From NCBI GenBank assembly GCA_032718475.1, contig JAUCBJ010000305.1:1-34730 (forward strand): DNA of 34,730 nucleotides. Reading direction: 5' to 3'. The DNA is from Nemertoderma westbladi. Its lineage: Eukaryota > Xenacoelomorpha > Nemertodermatida > Nemertodermatidae. The position numbers and the translations under genes were made by a program. The notes below the pieces were generated by a model. It ran no database searches, was not told the DNA's origin, and was given only the letters and a program-made list of their open reading frames with translations. Of the stretch, positions 1-10,488 are shown piece by piece (position 1 is the first letter of the stretch; every line of letters starts with the position of its first letter).

Positions 1-252
1 GTAGTGTGGGGCTAGCCATGCGATGAGAAGTTAGGTTACGCGAAGATGAATATGCGATGGTTGGTTGATGCAACGACGCGAATCAATACTCGCGGGTGGT
101 AACAGTTGTCGAGTAAGGTAGGCATCGTGAGGTTAGGCTACGCGTAGGTGATAAGCAACGATTGGTTGAAGGCAAGAATACTGTTGGTGACAGATGGTCA
201 TTAAACACCACAATTTAGCACCGGAATTTGGCATTTTTTAATTGCCTCCGAG
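1..252. other. Unassigned sequence with imperfect internal repetition
   Basis: There is no gene here. Two stretches resemble each other: about 26-75 (aggttacgcgaag..., gatggttggttgatgcaacg) and about 127-175 (aggttaggctacgcgtaggtg, acgattggttgaaggcaag). This suggests an old direct duplication with a period near 105 bp. It abuts the minisatellite on the right. Confidence 0.35.
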
Positions 253-315
253 ATGTGGCCCGTAGCCCAGGCTAGGGAGGAGTATGGTGAGGGCTATGCT
301 TCTCCTACTACTTAC

Positions 316-1010
316 AGAGGAGTTCGTCAACCAGGAACAAACCAAGTCATGCAACCAATCAACTTCTGGAGCGAATCAACTGGCAGGTGGGTACGGAGGA
401 GTTCGTCAACCAGGAACAAACCAAGTCTACCAATCGACTTCTGGAGCGAAACAACTGGGAGGTGGGTGCGGAGGAGTTCATCAACTGGGAACAAACCAAG
501 TCCACGTCCACCAATCGACTTCCGGAGCGAATCAACTGGGAGGTGGGTATGGAGGAGTTCGACAACCGGGAACAAACCAAGTCCTCCAATCGACTTCCGG
601 AGCGAATCAACTGGCAGGTGGGTACGGAGGAGTTCGTCAACCAGGAACAAACCAAGTCTACCAATCGACTTCTGGAGCGAAACAACTGGGAGGTGGGTGC
701 GGAGGAGTTCATCAACTGGGAACAAACCAAGTCCACGTCCACCAATCGACTTCCGGAGCGAATCAACTGGGAGGTGGGTATGGAGGAGTTCGACAACCGG
801 GAACAAACCAAGTCCACCAATCGACTTCCGGAGCGAATCAACTGGGAGGTGGGTATGGAGGAGTTCGTCAACCAGGAACAAACACAAGTCCACCAATCGA
901 CTTCCAGAGCTAATCAACTGGGAGGTGGGTACAGAGGAGTTCATCAACCGGGAACAAACCAAGTCCACCAATCCACTTCTGGAGCGAATCAACTGGGAGG
1001 TAGTGGTTGG
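316..1010. repeat. Minisatellite, 75/81-bp monomers with a 231-bp higher-order unit
   Basis: About nine monomers start near 316, 394, 469, 551, 625, 700, 781, 856 and 932, each beginning with a variant of ggaggagttcgtcaacc. Monomers are 75 bp, or 81 bp when the hexamer cacgtc is added (about 78 bp in two cases). The 394-624 block (75+81+75 = 231 bp) is almost repeated at 625-855, so there is a three-monomer higher-order period. Because most spacings are multiples of 3 and the monomer lacks stops, long open frames exist in all three plus frames and two minus frames. One plus frame (387-1085) gives a 25-residue period rich in E, N, R and T. Differences between monomers do not clearly favour synonymous sites in any frame, so I do not call a gene. 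It may be a variable repeat in the 5' part of the adjacent LINE, but nothing proves that link. Confidence 0.85.
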
Positions 1011-1115
1011 GTACAACAAACAGCCGCAAGCCTCGGTGTTGGTGATAGGGAGATTGGTGTGGGGCAGAACCATCCAGACTCTTAGTGTCTTTAGTGTCAG
1101 GTCAGGTATTCTAGG

Positions 1116-1618
1116 TCATTGATCAAGAAACTTGCCACCTCCATGCAGCATAAAGGAGGTGCCACCTGTAGCTGCATAGACCCTCTTACTAGGGAAATCT
1201 GGTCCTGTAACTAGGACCCCCTTCGTTCTGGGATAAGGACGCCCTTGGTCCTGGATTAAGGACCCATATACTTGGCTGCAGGGGCATATGGCCTGGCCAG
1301 GCAGATGGTGATCTACCAATGGCTGGTCAGAAGTAGAGTGTGCTCATGTCCACTCTGAGTGCACTTCACTGCGACCTGCACCTGGCAGCAGGGGTACAGG
1401 GCATGACCCAGCAGATGAGCTGCACAGCCAATGGTGGGTCATGTGCGCCAGAGTAGATATGGGTGATGGGCCTCATATCTGACTCCACTGCGACACCCAC
1501 CCTGTGGAATGGCAAACCAGGGTGTGGTATTTGCCCCGAGAGCTGACTCGGCAAAAAAGCACCCCCCAATCCCCACTATGGATTACATTAGTAATGCCAG
1601 CCACTAGAGGCCAGTGGA
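1116..1618. other. Possible 5' region of the adjacent LINE, with an imperfect duplication
   Basis: This gap holds no convincing ORF. Two segments, roughly 1274-1375 and 1380-1495, share the order 'ggcagcagggg-ta...', 'cagatg-g', 'ccaatgg...ggtca', 'actccactgcgac', which points to an imperfect tandem duplication of about 110-120 bp. It is more GC-rich than most of the window and lies directly upstream of the LINE endonuclease frame, so it is plausibly LINE 5' UTR or eroded ORF1. That assignment rests on position only. Confidence 0.35.
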
Positions 1619-2358
1619 ATGACTGGACACAATCGGCCTCACAGGCGTCAGTTATCTCCTGACCGGCTGCCTGTCCCACCCCCTACTGGAGAGAGAGCAG
1701 CCAACAATTCTTTGAGTCCCTTTCCTGATGACCTTTCTGGCCCAAACCCTGGGTCACCAAGGAGGCCAGATTGTGAGGGGGAGAGGGATTCTGGAGTTGG
1801 AGGCTACTCTCATGTTCCACCCCGACCAACAAAGCCATTGGTGAATCTGAGGCAAGTCACTAGACTAGCCTCAGTAAACACCCTAACACTCGGGTCCCCA
1901 ATGCGACAAGGTGAGCTGACTGCCTTGGCAGATAAGCTTTCTCTTAGTGCAGTGGGTGTTCAAGAGCACCGAATGCAGACTGGACAGAGTGATGAGGTTC
2001 TGATTAAGGACATGGGGGGCGGTTGGTGACTCGCCCTCGCATCAGCAGATGATAGTGGTAATGGTGGAATTGGTCTATTAATTGATGAATCAAACTGCAC
2101 ATTCAGCATTGGACAAAATATACCAAATCTCTAACCGCATCATCCGTTGCCACTTCTCATGTTCTGGAAGACTGGCTAAGAAGTTTCCTAAGGTGGTTCT
2201 GATTGTGTGCTACTCTCCAACTAGTGTTGCCCCTGTAGAGGAGGTGGAAACTGTCTACCAAAATCTACAAGCAGCTACTGATGGAGTGGATCAGCATGCA
2301 TTCTTAACATTCCTGGGAGACTTTAATGCAAGTCTGCATCAATCACCTACATCGCCCT
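1619..2358 (+). pseudogene. LINE endonuclease domain, N-terminal part (broken)
   Basis: The endonuclease nicks target DNA to prime reverse transcription. Similarity starts near 1845, where the protein enters the domain, and the first catalytic motif reads VQEHR at about residues 114-118 of the 1619 frame. A TGA follows GGGW at 2027-2029, but the same frame continues with a domain-like stretch (GNGGIGLLID). By about 2110 the domain has moved to another frame (ISNRIIRCHF, CYSPT), so at least one indel lies in between. The second catalytic block, LGDFNAS, is at 2313-2333. The frame stops at a TAG at 2358-2360, and nearby sequence continues to the insertion at 2408. The remaining motifs lie beyond the insertion. 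Confidence 0.8.
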
Positions 2359-2407
2359 AGGTCTATAGCAATAGTGTTAACCGAAATTCCGTCCATCTTC
2401 AGGATTT

Positions 2408-3247
2408 GTGGCTGGCCACGAGAAAAGGGACCTTATGTCGCAAAACCTGATTCTGAGATAATCGCGTTTAAAGTTTCCCTCTATTTTTGAACAAATTTAA
2501 TTGGATTATCAATTTAGAAATGTATAAAACGATGAGGGAAATTCAAATTGGTTCTGATATTCAATATACCCAGGAAATAACTAATTATAGGAAGCAATAT
2601 AAGATGTTGCAGTGTTGTATATAACACTGTCTTAGGGTTTTCATGTCTGAATTTAGGACTGTAATAAATTGTAATTGTACTACTGTAATATGTAGGTACT
2701 GTAGGCCTACAGTTATTTTTTAAATGCAATATATTCTGTCATATTCTTAACTTATCTTCGTTAGTTCTTAAATTTTGTAATCCCAATAAAGAATTCAAAA
2801 TACAAATAATTTTAAATTTTGTAAAATAAATTTATCTTTTTGAAAAGATTTTAAATTAAAAAAAAATTTTTTTGGTTACATGTTTTTTTGAAAATTTTGC
2901 AAAAATTTTTTTAAAATAGTTCATGAACTATATTAATATTTTCAAAGTGTTAAAAGTTGTATAAAAAGCCGAATAACATTGAGCTGCCTAACTATATAGT
3001 AAGAATTGCTATGATATTATTAATATTTTCCATTTTTTTTAATAATCGCTTATTATAACCGCTATTAATAAAAAATTTTTTGCTACCCGATTCACCTTCA
3101 CATAAATCGCTATAACTTTTTTTTATAAATAGATATTGAGACACCGTTTTTTTTGTTAAAATCTCTGGAAAATTCTGCATCTCATAGGCCTAATAACTCA
3201 AAATCGACCTCCGGTGACATAAGGTCCCTTTTCTCGTGGCCAGCCAC
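2408..3247. mobile_element. 840-bp TIR element (MITE) inserted in the LINE endonuclease, TSD ATTT
   Basis: The left end at 2408 starts GTGGCTGGCCACGAGAAAAG and continues to about 2439. The right end finishing at 3247 is its exact inverted complement for about 32 bp. ATTT flanks both sides (2404-2407 and 3248-3251). The interior is AT-rich and has no coding potential. The boundary is independently confirmed because removing the insert plus one ATTT leaves the endonuclease frame of the host LINE continuous across the junction. TSDs of 4 bp occur in several DNA-transposon groups, so the superfamily is left open. Two of the window's TAGGCCTA octamers lie inside it. Confidence 0.92.
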
Positions 3248-3251
3248 ATTT

Positions 3252-5608
3252 TATCTCTGGAAATGGATTGTTTTCGGCTGGAACCCAGTTCAAGAAGCGA
3301 ACTGGAAAGCTATGGACTCATAGTGGACCCAGTGGTCACAAGTCCCAGATAGACCATATTCTGTTTCGTAGGAAATACAGGAGCTCTATACAAGACTGCA
3401 ATGCATTTACACTTCGACCCTTCTCCAGTGATCACCGCCTTATTGTGGCCAAGGTAAGACTTAGTCTGCGTGCTAGCAGAACAACGAAATCTGCCTTGCC
3501 GCGGCATGACTGGTCCTCTCTGTTGCAACAGCCAAGTGTGAGATCCAGCTTCACACTACAGCTGAGCAACAGGTATGAGGCTCTTGCCTCTGAGGCGGCA
3601 GATCACTGTGAGGGCTATACTGCCTTTACAGAAGCAGTTAAGTTAGCAGCTGCAGAAACAGTTTCTGTATACCCTCGAAACAGGAAAAGGGCCCCCTGGA
3701 CTGACAACAAAATTCAGAAGTGCCGAAATGACCTTCATAAGGCGCAGAAAGAGTCCCGGCTCAAACAGACTACAGCAGCCAAGAATGCAGTTAAGGCTGC
3801 ATCTAGGTCCCTGAACAGGCAGTACTCTGCTAATCTACAGGAGCTAATAAACCAACAGGTTGATGCCATCAATGATGCTGACGACAGCAGGCAATCATCC
3901 CAGGCATGGAAATCGATCAATCTGCTTACTGGGCGGAAAAGCCAACCAACCACCAAGGTTAAGGCTGAATCACCAGCCGATCGCCTCAATGGTTGGAAGG
4001 CCCACTTTGAAAAGCTCCTCAATAATGACAGGGTATTGCCTGATAACTTTATAGAAGTAAAAGTGTCTGAGTCTGTACTCCCAGATATTCCTATTGGTGA
4101 TATCTCCTTTGCAGAAGTGAAGGCTGCTGCAAAGAGCATTAAGATCAATCGTGCCAGTGGAGTAGATGGTGTTCCCCCTGAGGTCTTTAAAATACCTGAG
4201 TGTTTAAAGATCATCTATCCCATCATAGTAGACATGTACCGAACAACAAGAGTCCCACAAGAAATGAAAACAAATAAGTTGGTGCCAGTTCCCAAGAAGG
4301 GCAACCTAACACTCTATGGTTCTTTTCGGGGAATCTCATTGATCTCTATTGCTGCAAAGCTATACAATAGAATTTTATTAAATCGCACCAGGGATCCCAT
4401 TGAGAGACTGCTCCGTGGAAATCAGAATGGGTTCCGTAAAGGTCGTGGGACCATGGAGCCCATTTTGGCACTTAGAAGGATAATTGAAGAGTTATCAAAA
4501 AAGAAAGACAGGCTCGGAAGAATGGGCTGTTATCTTTGTTGACTTCTTCAAGGCCTTTGATTCAGTCTCTCGCTAACGTATGTTCAGCATACTTTCATTA
4601 TATGGGATTCCTGATGAAATTATTGCAGCAATCAGATCGGTATATGATAGTTCGACAACATTAGTGTCTACTGTTGACGGTGACACAGAACCATTTGGAG
4701 TTTTATGGGGCTTCCTCCAGGGAGACACACTTGCACCATTCTTGTTCATAATTGTTGTTGACTATGTTCTACGCATGTCCTTAGATCATCATAATGATGA
4801 TGGGGTGATGATAACTCCACCTACTGGCTCCAGAAGTCGAGGAAATCCTGCCAAGTACCTAACTGATCTAGACTTTGCTGATGACTTAGGAGTACTCTCA
4901 GAATCACTAGAGGGCGCCCAACGGCTCCTCAGCTCATTAGAACATGCTGCTTCTGGTCTTTTTATTAACTCCAGAAAGACCAAAATTTTGACAGTTAACT
5001 TTGAAAGTCCTCAGCAAGTCTCTGATCGGATGAGCATAAGCTCAAAAGATGGTATGCATGAGCATGTGGATGACTTCTGTTACCTGGGATCATGGATCCG
5101 GAAGTCAGATGAGGACCTTCGAATACGTAATGGAAAGGCATGGGCAGCCTTGAATAGGCTTTCCAGGATTTGGAAGTCACCAAGAATTAATCGGACACTT
5201 AAGGTCCGATTATTTAGAGCAGCAGTAGTTCCAGTACTCCTCTATGGGAGTCCATGCTGGGCTCTAACTGCTGAGGACACCAAATCTCTGGATGGCACAT
5301 TTACAAGAATGCTACGCCGGGTTCATTGTGTCAAGTACAATGCACACATCTCCAACCAGACACTATATAACATTGGAGGTGTCTCATTGGTTCCCCCAAG
5401 CTTGACACTAGAACAAAATCGCCTCCGCTTTGCAGGACATTGCTTTCGCCGTGAGGACCAGCCAGTGCATAATCTTGTACTTTGGCAGTCTCATGGAGTG
5501 AATAAGCATGGTGGACAGCCCATGACTTTCTTGAGACGCATCTTAAAGGACACTGGCCTTGAAGATGCGGATGATCTAGCAAATTTCATGGGTGATAGGG
5601 AGTTGTAG
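3252..5608 (+). pseudogene. LINE endonuclease C-terminus and reverse transcriptase (broken)
   Basis: After the inserted element the LINE frame resumes with the last endonuclease motifs, IDHI (3349-3360) and SDH (3427-3435). About 200 residues of linker follow, then the reverse transcriptase: SGVDGVPPEVFK near 4156-4191, FRGISLISIAAKLYNRILLNR near 4324-4386, NGFRKGRG near 4426-4449, then motif A DFFKAFDS. A run GGG at 4524-4526 has one G too many and shifts the frame just before motif A. A TAA at 4574-4576 interrupts the restored frame. From 4580 the frame carries LQGDTLAPFLF, the catalytic FADD (4874-4885) and the C-terminal region up to MGDREL, where TAG replaces an expected tryptophan codon. 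The same frame then runs on to about 5644. Neighbouring LINE sequence shows no sign of selection to stay open. Confidence 0.88.
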
Positions 5609-5689
5609 CGGCACAATTTTGTCGACAAGCCGGCACTGCATTCTTAAAAATGCAGCTGCAATGCAGCATGCCGATCCTAGTAGTCCTAG

Positions 5690-5997
5690 TTCAGCTCTTG
5701 AAAATGCCTAAGGCTAGGTTACCGAAACAGTTATACAACATAATGGTGGAAGTTACAGTAGATAGTAGGTAAAGTATGGTGGAAGGTACAGGTCTAGTAG
5801 AAGACGAATTCCATTTTCTTCTCGTTTGTAACGCGTACAGTGGGATACGGAGTCGTTTCCTGGATAGCAGATTCGTCATCTGTCCTTCAATAAATAAATT
5901 TCGTCGTTTGTTATCAAGTAAGAATCTTGACGTCATCTTAGGGTTAGGCAGATACTTACATGGAGCATTTAAGATAAGGCGGGAAAAAATGGGTTGA
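5690..5997 (+). pseudogene. C-terminal fragment of a different LINE ORF2
   Basis: The frame from 5776 gives GLVEDEFHFLLVCNAYSGIR and then a basic segment ending in KIRREKMG. This matches the usual C-terminal pattern (xxEDExHFLLxCxxYxxxR) of Jockey/CR1/L2-type LINE proteins and differs from the end of the LINE just upstream. No reverse transcriptase is attached, so it is a 5'-truncated tail or the residue of a deletion. Assignment is by motif pattern only. Confidence 0.5.
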
Positions 5998-6107
5998 TGG
6001 AATGGGGTGGGGAAAAATTAACTCTTTTTTTTCCACGGGTTTTTCATTTTTGTTGTTGTTGTTGCTGTAGGGTGGTGCTAATTTGTAATGTAGGACCATC
6101 AGCGTTA

Positions 6108-6414
6108 AGCCCCGTTCACATCCAACGGTGCGTGAGCGGTAAAGTAGTCTGGCGGTATTGAAGAGGTATGCCAGCGGTATACTACCCGGTGCCCGTTCAC
6201 ACCCAACGGTACCGTTGCGGTAACTGATTGTCTATCTGTGGACTGTGAATTCAACAGGAAATTACATTAATTGTTTTAACATTGTTTAAATGGGCTGCGG
6301 TAAACCGCGCGGTTTAGCGCACAACTACCTGTTGGGTCGTTCACAGTCAGCGGTGTACCGCTGGCCCTGCGGTACACCGCGCGGTGTACCGTTCCGTTGG
6401 ATGTGAACGGGCCT
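6108..6414. mobile_element. 307-bp Harbinger-like MITE, TSD TTA
   Basis: The ends AG(C/G)CCCGTTCACATCCAACGG are inverted copies of each other (6108-6129 and 6393-6414), and TTA lies on both sides (6105-6107, 6415-6417). TTA duplications and this kind of terminus are typical of PIF/Harbinger MITEs. The interior is GC-rich and carries short inverted modules such as cggtgtaccgc and accgcgcggt. It has no ORF of its own. A small open frame starting at 6397 crosses its right edge and looks fortuitous. Confidence 0.85.
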
Positions 6415-6417
6415 TTA

Positions 6418-7466
6418 GCTAGGATTGGAAGCGGGGCTTCTGTAAATGGTGCAGTACGTTTATATTTAGGAGCAAGTATGAATATCGTATACAGTATATG
6501 TGCAATGTTTATAATAAGTGCAATATTATTCTTGGTGGAGGGAATTTGCGTTATTGTGCGATTAGAGTTTGGCAATGCTGTTGTCATTAATATTCAAAAA
6601 ACCGACGCAATTAGGTTAATGTTAGGATCTAATATTGGGACGCAACTCTCACCTCAACATTGACGCCCCTCCCACACGAAAATAAACAACTAACCTGCCT
6701 CGTTCAATTTAATAGAAAACATTGGGTACGGTGTACGCCCATATTCCCCTTGGCTAGACCCCCTATTTCCTTTTTCGGCTTTTTCTATGTCGGATCGAAC
6801 TGGTGACCCTAAATTTGATCACCCTCCACACAATGCATAATACACACCTACACCTAACAAACCTACACACCTAACAAGCAATGCAAACAACAGTAAGGAG
6901 TTACGGTACCCGAAATATATAATAAAACAAATTAATAAAAACAAAACATTTCACTTTAATATCAACAAACGTTAATACAATTTCATTAGAAATCACGTAT
7001 CAACCTCAGGTTATCCAAAACAAATTAATTCATTAATTTTTAGTAATTAAACTTAGATAACACCATCCCAGCACGAAATGTTATAAAATAGCCACGCCGT
7101 AAAGTATTCTACACGCGTTGCTTAGCAGCTAGACTAATTAACCAACAAAAACCCATCCTCTATAATGGCAATTGGCAATCATGTAAAATCTATTTGAATC
7201 AGAAATAATAATAACCGGTAAAAACAACGAACTATAATATACCAGACCGTTTATATAATGTTATTACAATGAAGTGTCGATGGACAAACTGTCTGAGGCG
7301 TCTATGAAGGACCTACCAGTACCTACAATGTAGGACAGTGTAGTGATGATACCCAATAATGTATCTCTTATTTAGGCAGCTCAGGTAATAACATTTAATT
7401 TCAGTACAAAAAGGTCAAACACAATACCAGTCGCGAGTAAATACGGTTATACACAGTTGTAATACC
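6418..7466. other. AT-rich intergenic sequence
   Basis: I see no gene, repeat array or clear transposon terminus. The short frame running to 6663 has no recognisable domain beyond a hydrophobic run (SICAMFIISAILFLVEG) and starts inside the MITE, so I do not call it. Confidence 0.5.
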
Positions 7467-7611
7467 TTAATCCCGGTTCATAATGAGAAATAAGATTTAA
7501 TAGGGACTTATTACTAAGAATAAGGACTTAGGTGCGTTTCTAACTTTAGGAATAAGGAATAAGCGAGGTTTATCCATTATATCTTATCCTCTAATTGTGA
7601 ATCGGGATTAA
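7467..7611. mobile_element. Short hairpin MITE with TTAA target duplication
   Basis: TTAA at 7467-7470 and 7608-7611 encloses 137 bp whose ends are imperfect inverted repeats of about 28 bp (TCCCGGTTCATAATGAGA on the left; the right end reads back as TCCCGATTCACAATTAGA). TTAA duplications are typical of piggyBac and Kolobok elements. With no coding sequence the choice cannot be made. The interior contains two further aataagga-type repeats. Confidence 0.7.
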
Positions 7612-8403
7612 CACAGATTACATGTTGTAAAATAAGGATACTGATTAACTACGTCCAGGTAAATAGCAAGAGGGAATTACTTACACAGTCCAGTATGAGG
7701 ATGATAAGTCTTTGGGTTAGTTCAACATAGAATTGCATGTGAGGTAAACAGCTCGACGGATACCACCTCCGCACCAAGCGTTATCGGTACCACATGCATA
7801 TCCTAACAATGAAAATCTCCTTACGAATATTATAAATCAGAATAATTCTAAGAATAATATTATATCTATTTTATAAATAATAGCATTCAATACAAAATAA
7901 TGGTATTTTTGGATAAATTTACTACATCTATGTATATAGATAGGTGTCTCTCTATAATATGACAAAAATATTAAATTAGGATTTTTTTTAAACAAGTTTC
8001 AATATATTTTACAGACCGCATCTAATACGAACCGTGGACTTTCAACACTCACACGCGTGCGCTTGTACGTAATTATATAACGTAGAGAGAATACGTAAAT
8101 ACTACATATATAAAATATAGTTGAAATAAGCGATACATTATCTTTACAAAACATTTTTTTCCAGCATCATGTTTAAATATCAAACAAGCGAAGATATATA
8201 TTATAATATAATATATTTTTCCATCTTTTAAATATTTACGTGAAACATCTGGAAGCAAATTATATTTTCATATAATTTGTTTTATTTACCAAATGCGTCG
8301 TAGACTGAACCGCGGATAGAATGTGACCTGATTTTCCAATAAACTAATTAACTGAACCCCCACAATTTTAAATTGCCGGTTAAAATTAAAAAAAACTAAA
8401 TTT
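7612..8403. other. AT-rich intergenic sequence downstream of the PP1 gene
   Basis: There is no coding signal and no array. Further minus-strand AATAAA motifs occur (for example 8281-8286, read as tttatt on the plus strand). They could serve as distal polyadenylation signals for the PP1 gene, but such motifs are frequent by chance here. Confidence 0.4.
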
Positions 8404-8409
8404 TTTATT
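8404..8409 (-). promoter_or_regulatory. Candidate polyadenylation signal of the PP1 gene
   Basis: The plus strand reads tttatt, so the minus strand reads AATAAA about 300 nt downstream of the PP1 stop codon. It is the first canonical hexamer I find after the stop. Base composition alone could produce it. Confidence 0.4.
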
Positions 8410-8710
8410 TCTTCTTAATTGGAAAGTTTCCCTAGCGAAACGCGACGGTAAATTAAATACGATATTTATAAAGAACAAATTATTAGTAGGTCGACAAGAA
8501 TTGAAATCCCGGTGAAATGTGGCCGCAGAATCGACGCAGCGCTATCCATTTATGTGCAGTAAAACAGGGCGGAGACTTTCTCATATATATAATTTAGCTA
8601 AACTGTTTAAAATAAAATCCGCGGGTAATTAAATAAGGTACTGAGTCCAAAAGAGAGCGTTCCATGTGTTCCAGATCAACCGTTCCAGAAACGTTCTTCA
8701 CGACTAGGAA

Positions 8711-9691
8711 CTATTTCTTCTTTTGCTGGCCGCCCCTTGGCGGTGTTACCGGCCGACCGCTGTTGACACCGCCGTACTGGTACTTGGCCTTCTTCTCCGA
8801 AGGTTTGAGAATCTGAAAGGAGCACATGAGTGTCTCGTCCACGCTCATCATGCCTCCCGCGTTGTCGAACTCACCGCAGTAGTTGGGCGCGGAGAATAGC
8901 GTGACGAGTTGCCGCTTCGCGAAGAACTCGTATCCGTCCTCTACGACCTGATGGGCCCGGCAGATGAGATCCAAGTCGTGTCGGTTGAGGAACTTGGCGA
9001 CCACGTCGGCACCGAAGGTAAAGGAAACCCCGCGGTCGTTCTCCCCCCAGCCCTGGACGTCCTTATCGGGGTCCGACCACAACAGGTCGCACAGCAGCCC
9101 CGTGTCCGGGACGTCGGTAGGTCGCATTATCCGACGGATCTGCTCCATGTTCTGCAGGTCGGGGCTGAGCCCGCCGTGGCAACAGAAGATCTTCTCGTCG
9201 ATAATCGCCGCAATCGGGAGGCAATTGAAACAATCGGTGAAGGTTTTCCACAACTTGATGTTGTACCGCCGTTTACACTCATCGTAGAAACCGTAGATGC
9301 GGTTGATACTCGCGCATTCGTGGTTACCTCGAAGCATAAAGAAATTCTCGGGGTATTTTATCTTGTAGGCGAGCAGCAGACAGATGGACTCCAAGCTCTG
9401 CTTCCCCCGGTCTACATAGTCCCCCAGGAACAGGTAGTTGGCCTCGGGTGGGTATCCCCCGTACTCGAACAGACGCAGTAGGTCGGTGTACTGGCCGTGG
9501 ATGTCGCCGCAGATCTTGAGCGGCGCCTCCAGTTCCAGGAGGATCGGCTGACTCAGGAATATCTCCCGCGATCGGAGACACAGACCACGGACTTCGGCCT
9601 CCGACATTTGCACGGCTTTACCCGGCCGTTGGCCGCGGACCTCCAGAAGTCTTCCAATTAAACTATCGACATTCAATTCGTCCGTCGCCAT
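8711..9691 (-). CDS. PPP1CB: Serine/threonine protein phosphatase PP1, beta-type catalytic subunit
   Basis: The gene encodes an intact 326-residue metallophosphatase. PP1 removes phosphate from serine and threonine and is directed to substrates such as myosin, glycogen enzymes and chromatin by regulatory subunits. All PPP signatures are present: GDIHGQY (62-68, metal ligands D63 and H65), GDYVDRG near 90-96, RGNHE near 121-125, a HGG block near 172-174, and SAPNYCGEF near the beta12-beta13 loop. The C-terminus holds TPPR with the threonine at 316, the usual CDK site. The N-terminus ([15 protein letters not shown]) and the length (human beta is 327) favour the beta isoform over alpha or gamma. 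The tail GGQQKKK is divergent. The start ATG at 9691 gives the family's exact N-terminal spacing. The coding region is one exon, unlike vertebrate PPP1CB, and is GC-rich at third positions against AT-rich flanks. It could be an ancestral single-exon gene, an intron-loss allele or a retrocopy. The full open frame and perfect motifs argue for function. Confidence 0.96.
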   Translation of the reverse strand: MATDELNVDSLIGRLLEVRGQRPGKAVQMSEAEVRGLCLRSREIFLSQPILLELEAPLKICGDIHGQYTDLLRLFEYGGYPPEANYLFLGDYVDRGKQSLESICLLLAYKIKYPENFFMLRGNHECASINRIYGFYDECKRRYNIKLWKTFTDCFNCLPIAAIIDEKIFCCHGGLSPDLQNMEQIRRIMRPTDVPDTGLLCDLLWSDPDKDVQGWGENDRGVSFTFGADVVAKFLNRHDLDLICRAHQVVEDGYEFFAKRQLVTLFSAPNYCGEFDNAGGMMSVDETLMCSFQILKPSEKKAKYQYGGVNSGRPVTPPRGGQQKKK

Positions 9692-9700
9692 TGCTTTTAT

Positions 9701-9732
9701 CTTAAGCAGAATACAGGAATAAACGGTTAGTA
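9701..9732 (-). promoter_or_regulatory. Possible 3' splice site of a 5'-UTR intron before PP1
   Basis: On the minus strand a perfect TACTAAC branch-point-like motif (9726-9732) is followed by a T/C-rich stretch and an AG at 9702-9701, nine bases before the start codon. The spacing of about 25-30 nt is suitable for an acceptor. No matching donor or first exon was identified upstream, so this is a prediction. Confidence 0.4.
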
Positions 9733-10464
9733 ATAGTACAGCTGTAGCCTAACCTATATAGACAAACAGGCTAAAAAATAATCGATTTACAAATTAGGCC
9801 TACCGGTACAAATTTAAAAAAATGTATTATTTGTCAACAAAAACAAATTTTCTAACGTTTAACCCTGCCAGGCCCAGGGCCAGCGGCCAGGGTATGTTAA
9901 ACAAATATTGAATATTCTTCACCGACCACCGTTGACATGGGGTATTTTTATTATTTGTATTATTAATTAATAAGACATTTTAATTAGATTTTGCTACAGT
10001 TAAACAATTATTTCACAACTTTTTATTGTTTTAGGTTTGCTGGATGGGAATGTGGGAATAAGTGATAAGTAAACGCTGCCAGGTTACGGCGGCAGCATTC
10101 CAACCAAAACAATAACAATAAACGATGTTGTTACCTACAACAAACAGTAGGCCTACAAACAAACTGACAAATTGAGGGAAAGTAGCAGAGGATCGGACTC
10201 GGACAGCCACAGGCAGACAGGAACAGCACACTGATAGGTGAACAAAACAAGCCAATATAAAGACAAAGAAGACAATGCTTCAATGCGCGAGATGGCAAAA
10301 AACAAAATACCGGTACTGTAATTAAAAAGTTATGTAAAAGTTTGGTATGGTATGGTCTGGTCACTATTATGTTATTATATATTGTCATAATATAATGCAG
10401 TAATGGCAATTATTATTATTAATTATTATTAATATATTAAGAGCATATTATTAGCCTAATATGC
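9733..10464. other. Upstream region of PP1
   Basis: This should contain the promoter and first exon of the minus-strand PP1 gene. I see no TATA-box arrangement or CpG-rich block that I would defend. The only GC-richer patch is near 9865-9890 (ccaggcccagggccagcgg). The short open frames here show no domains. Confidence 0.35.
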
Positions 10465-10488
10465 TCATTCAGTCTGGGAAATTAGCCC

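Larger units (their letters stand above)
1619..5640 (+). mobile_element. Degenerate non-LTR retrotransposon (LINE), copy 1
   Basis: One ORF2-like reading frame can be followed with interruptions: an apurinic-type endonuclease (VQEHR near 1965, GDFNA at 2316-2330, IDHI near 3349-3360, SDH at 3427-3435), then reverse transcriptase (DFFKAFDS near 4540-4563, FADD at 4874-4885), then a C-terminal region with LLYGSPCW near 5237-5260. Two more copies of the family lie on the minus strand at 22619-22911 and 30326-32389. The order of domains and the C-terminal LLYG...W block resemble RTE/L1-group LINEs, often annotated as endonuclease-reverse transcriptase, but the clade is not settled. The copy is dead: it has an in-frame TGA at 2027-2029, a frame change between about 2090 and 2130, a foreign insertion at 2408-3247, one extra G in 4524-4526, a TAA at 4574-4576, and a TAG at 5606-5608 where a TGG codon is expected. 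The outer ends are uncertain, and no poly(A) tail or target duplication was found. Confidence 0.85.

Noticed and set aside
253-1122. Five long overlapping open frames on both strands across the minisatellite
   Set aside because: All follow from a stop-free repeat whose period is a multiple of 3. No frame shows a codon-like substitution pattern, domain or start context.
6397-6663. 88-residue frame with a hydrophobic segment
   Set aside because: It starts in the Harbinger-like MITE terminus and ends in AT-rich spacer; it has no family match I recognise.
8909-9581. Open frames of 85-190 residues opposite to or out of frame with PP1
   Set aside because: They are shadows of the GC-rich PP1 coding sequence and contain no independent motif.
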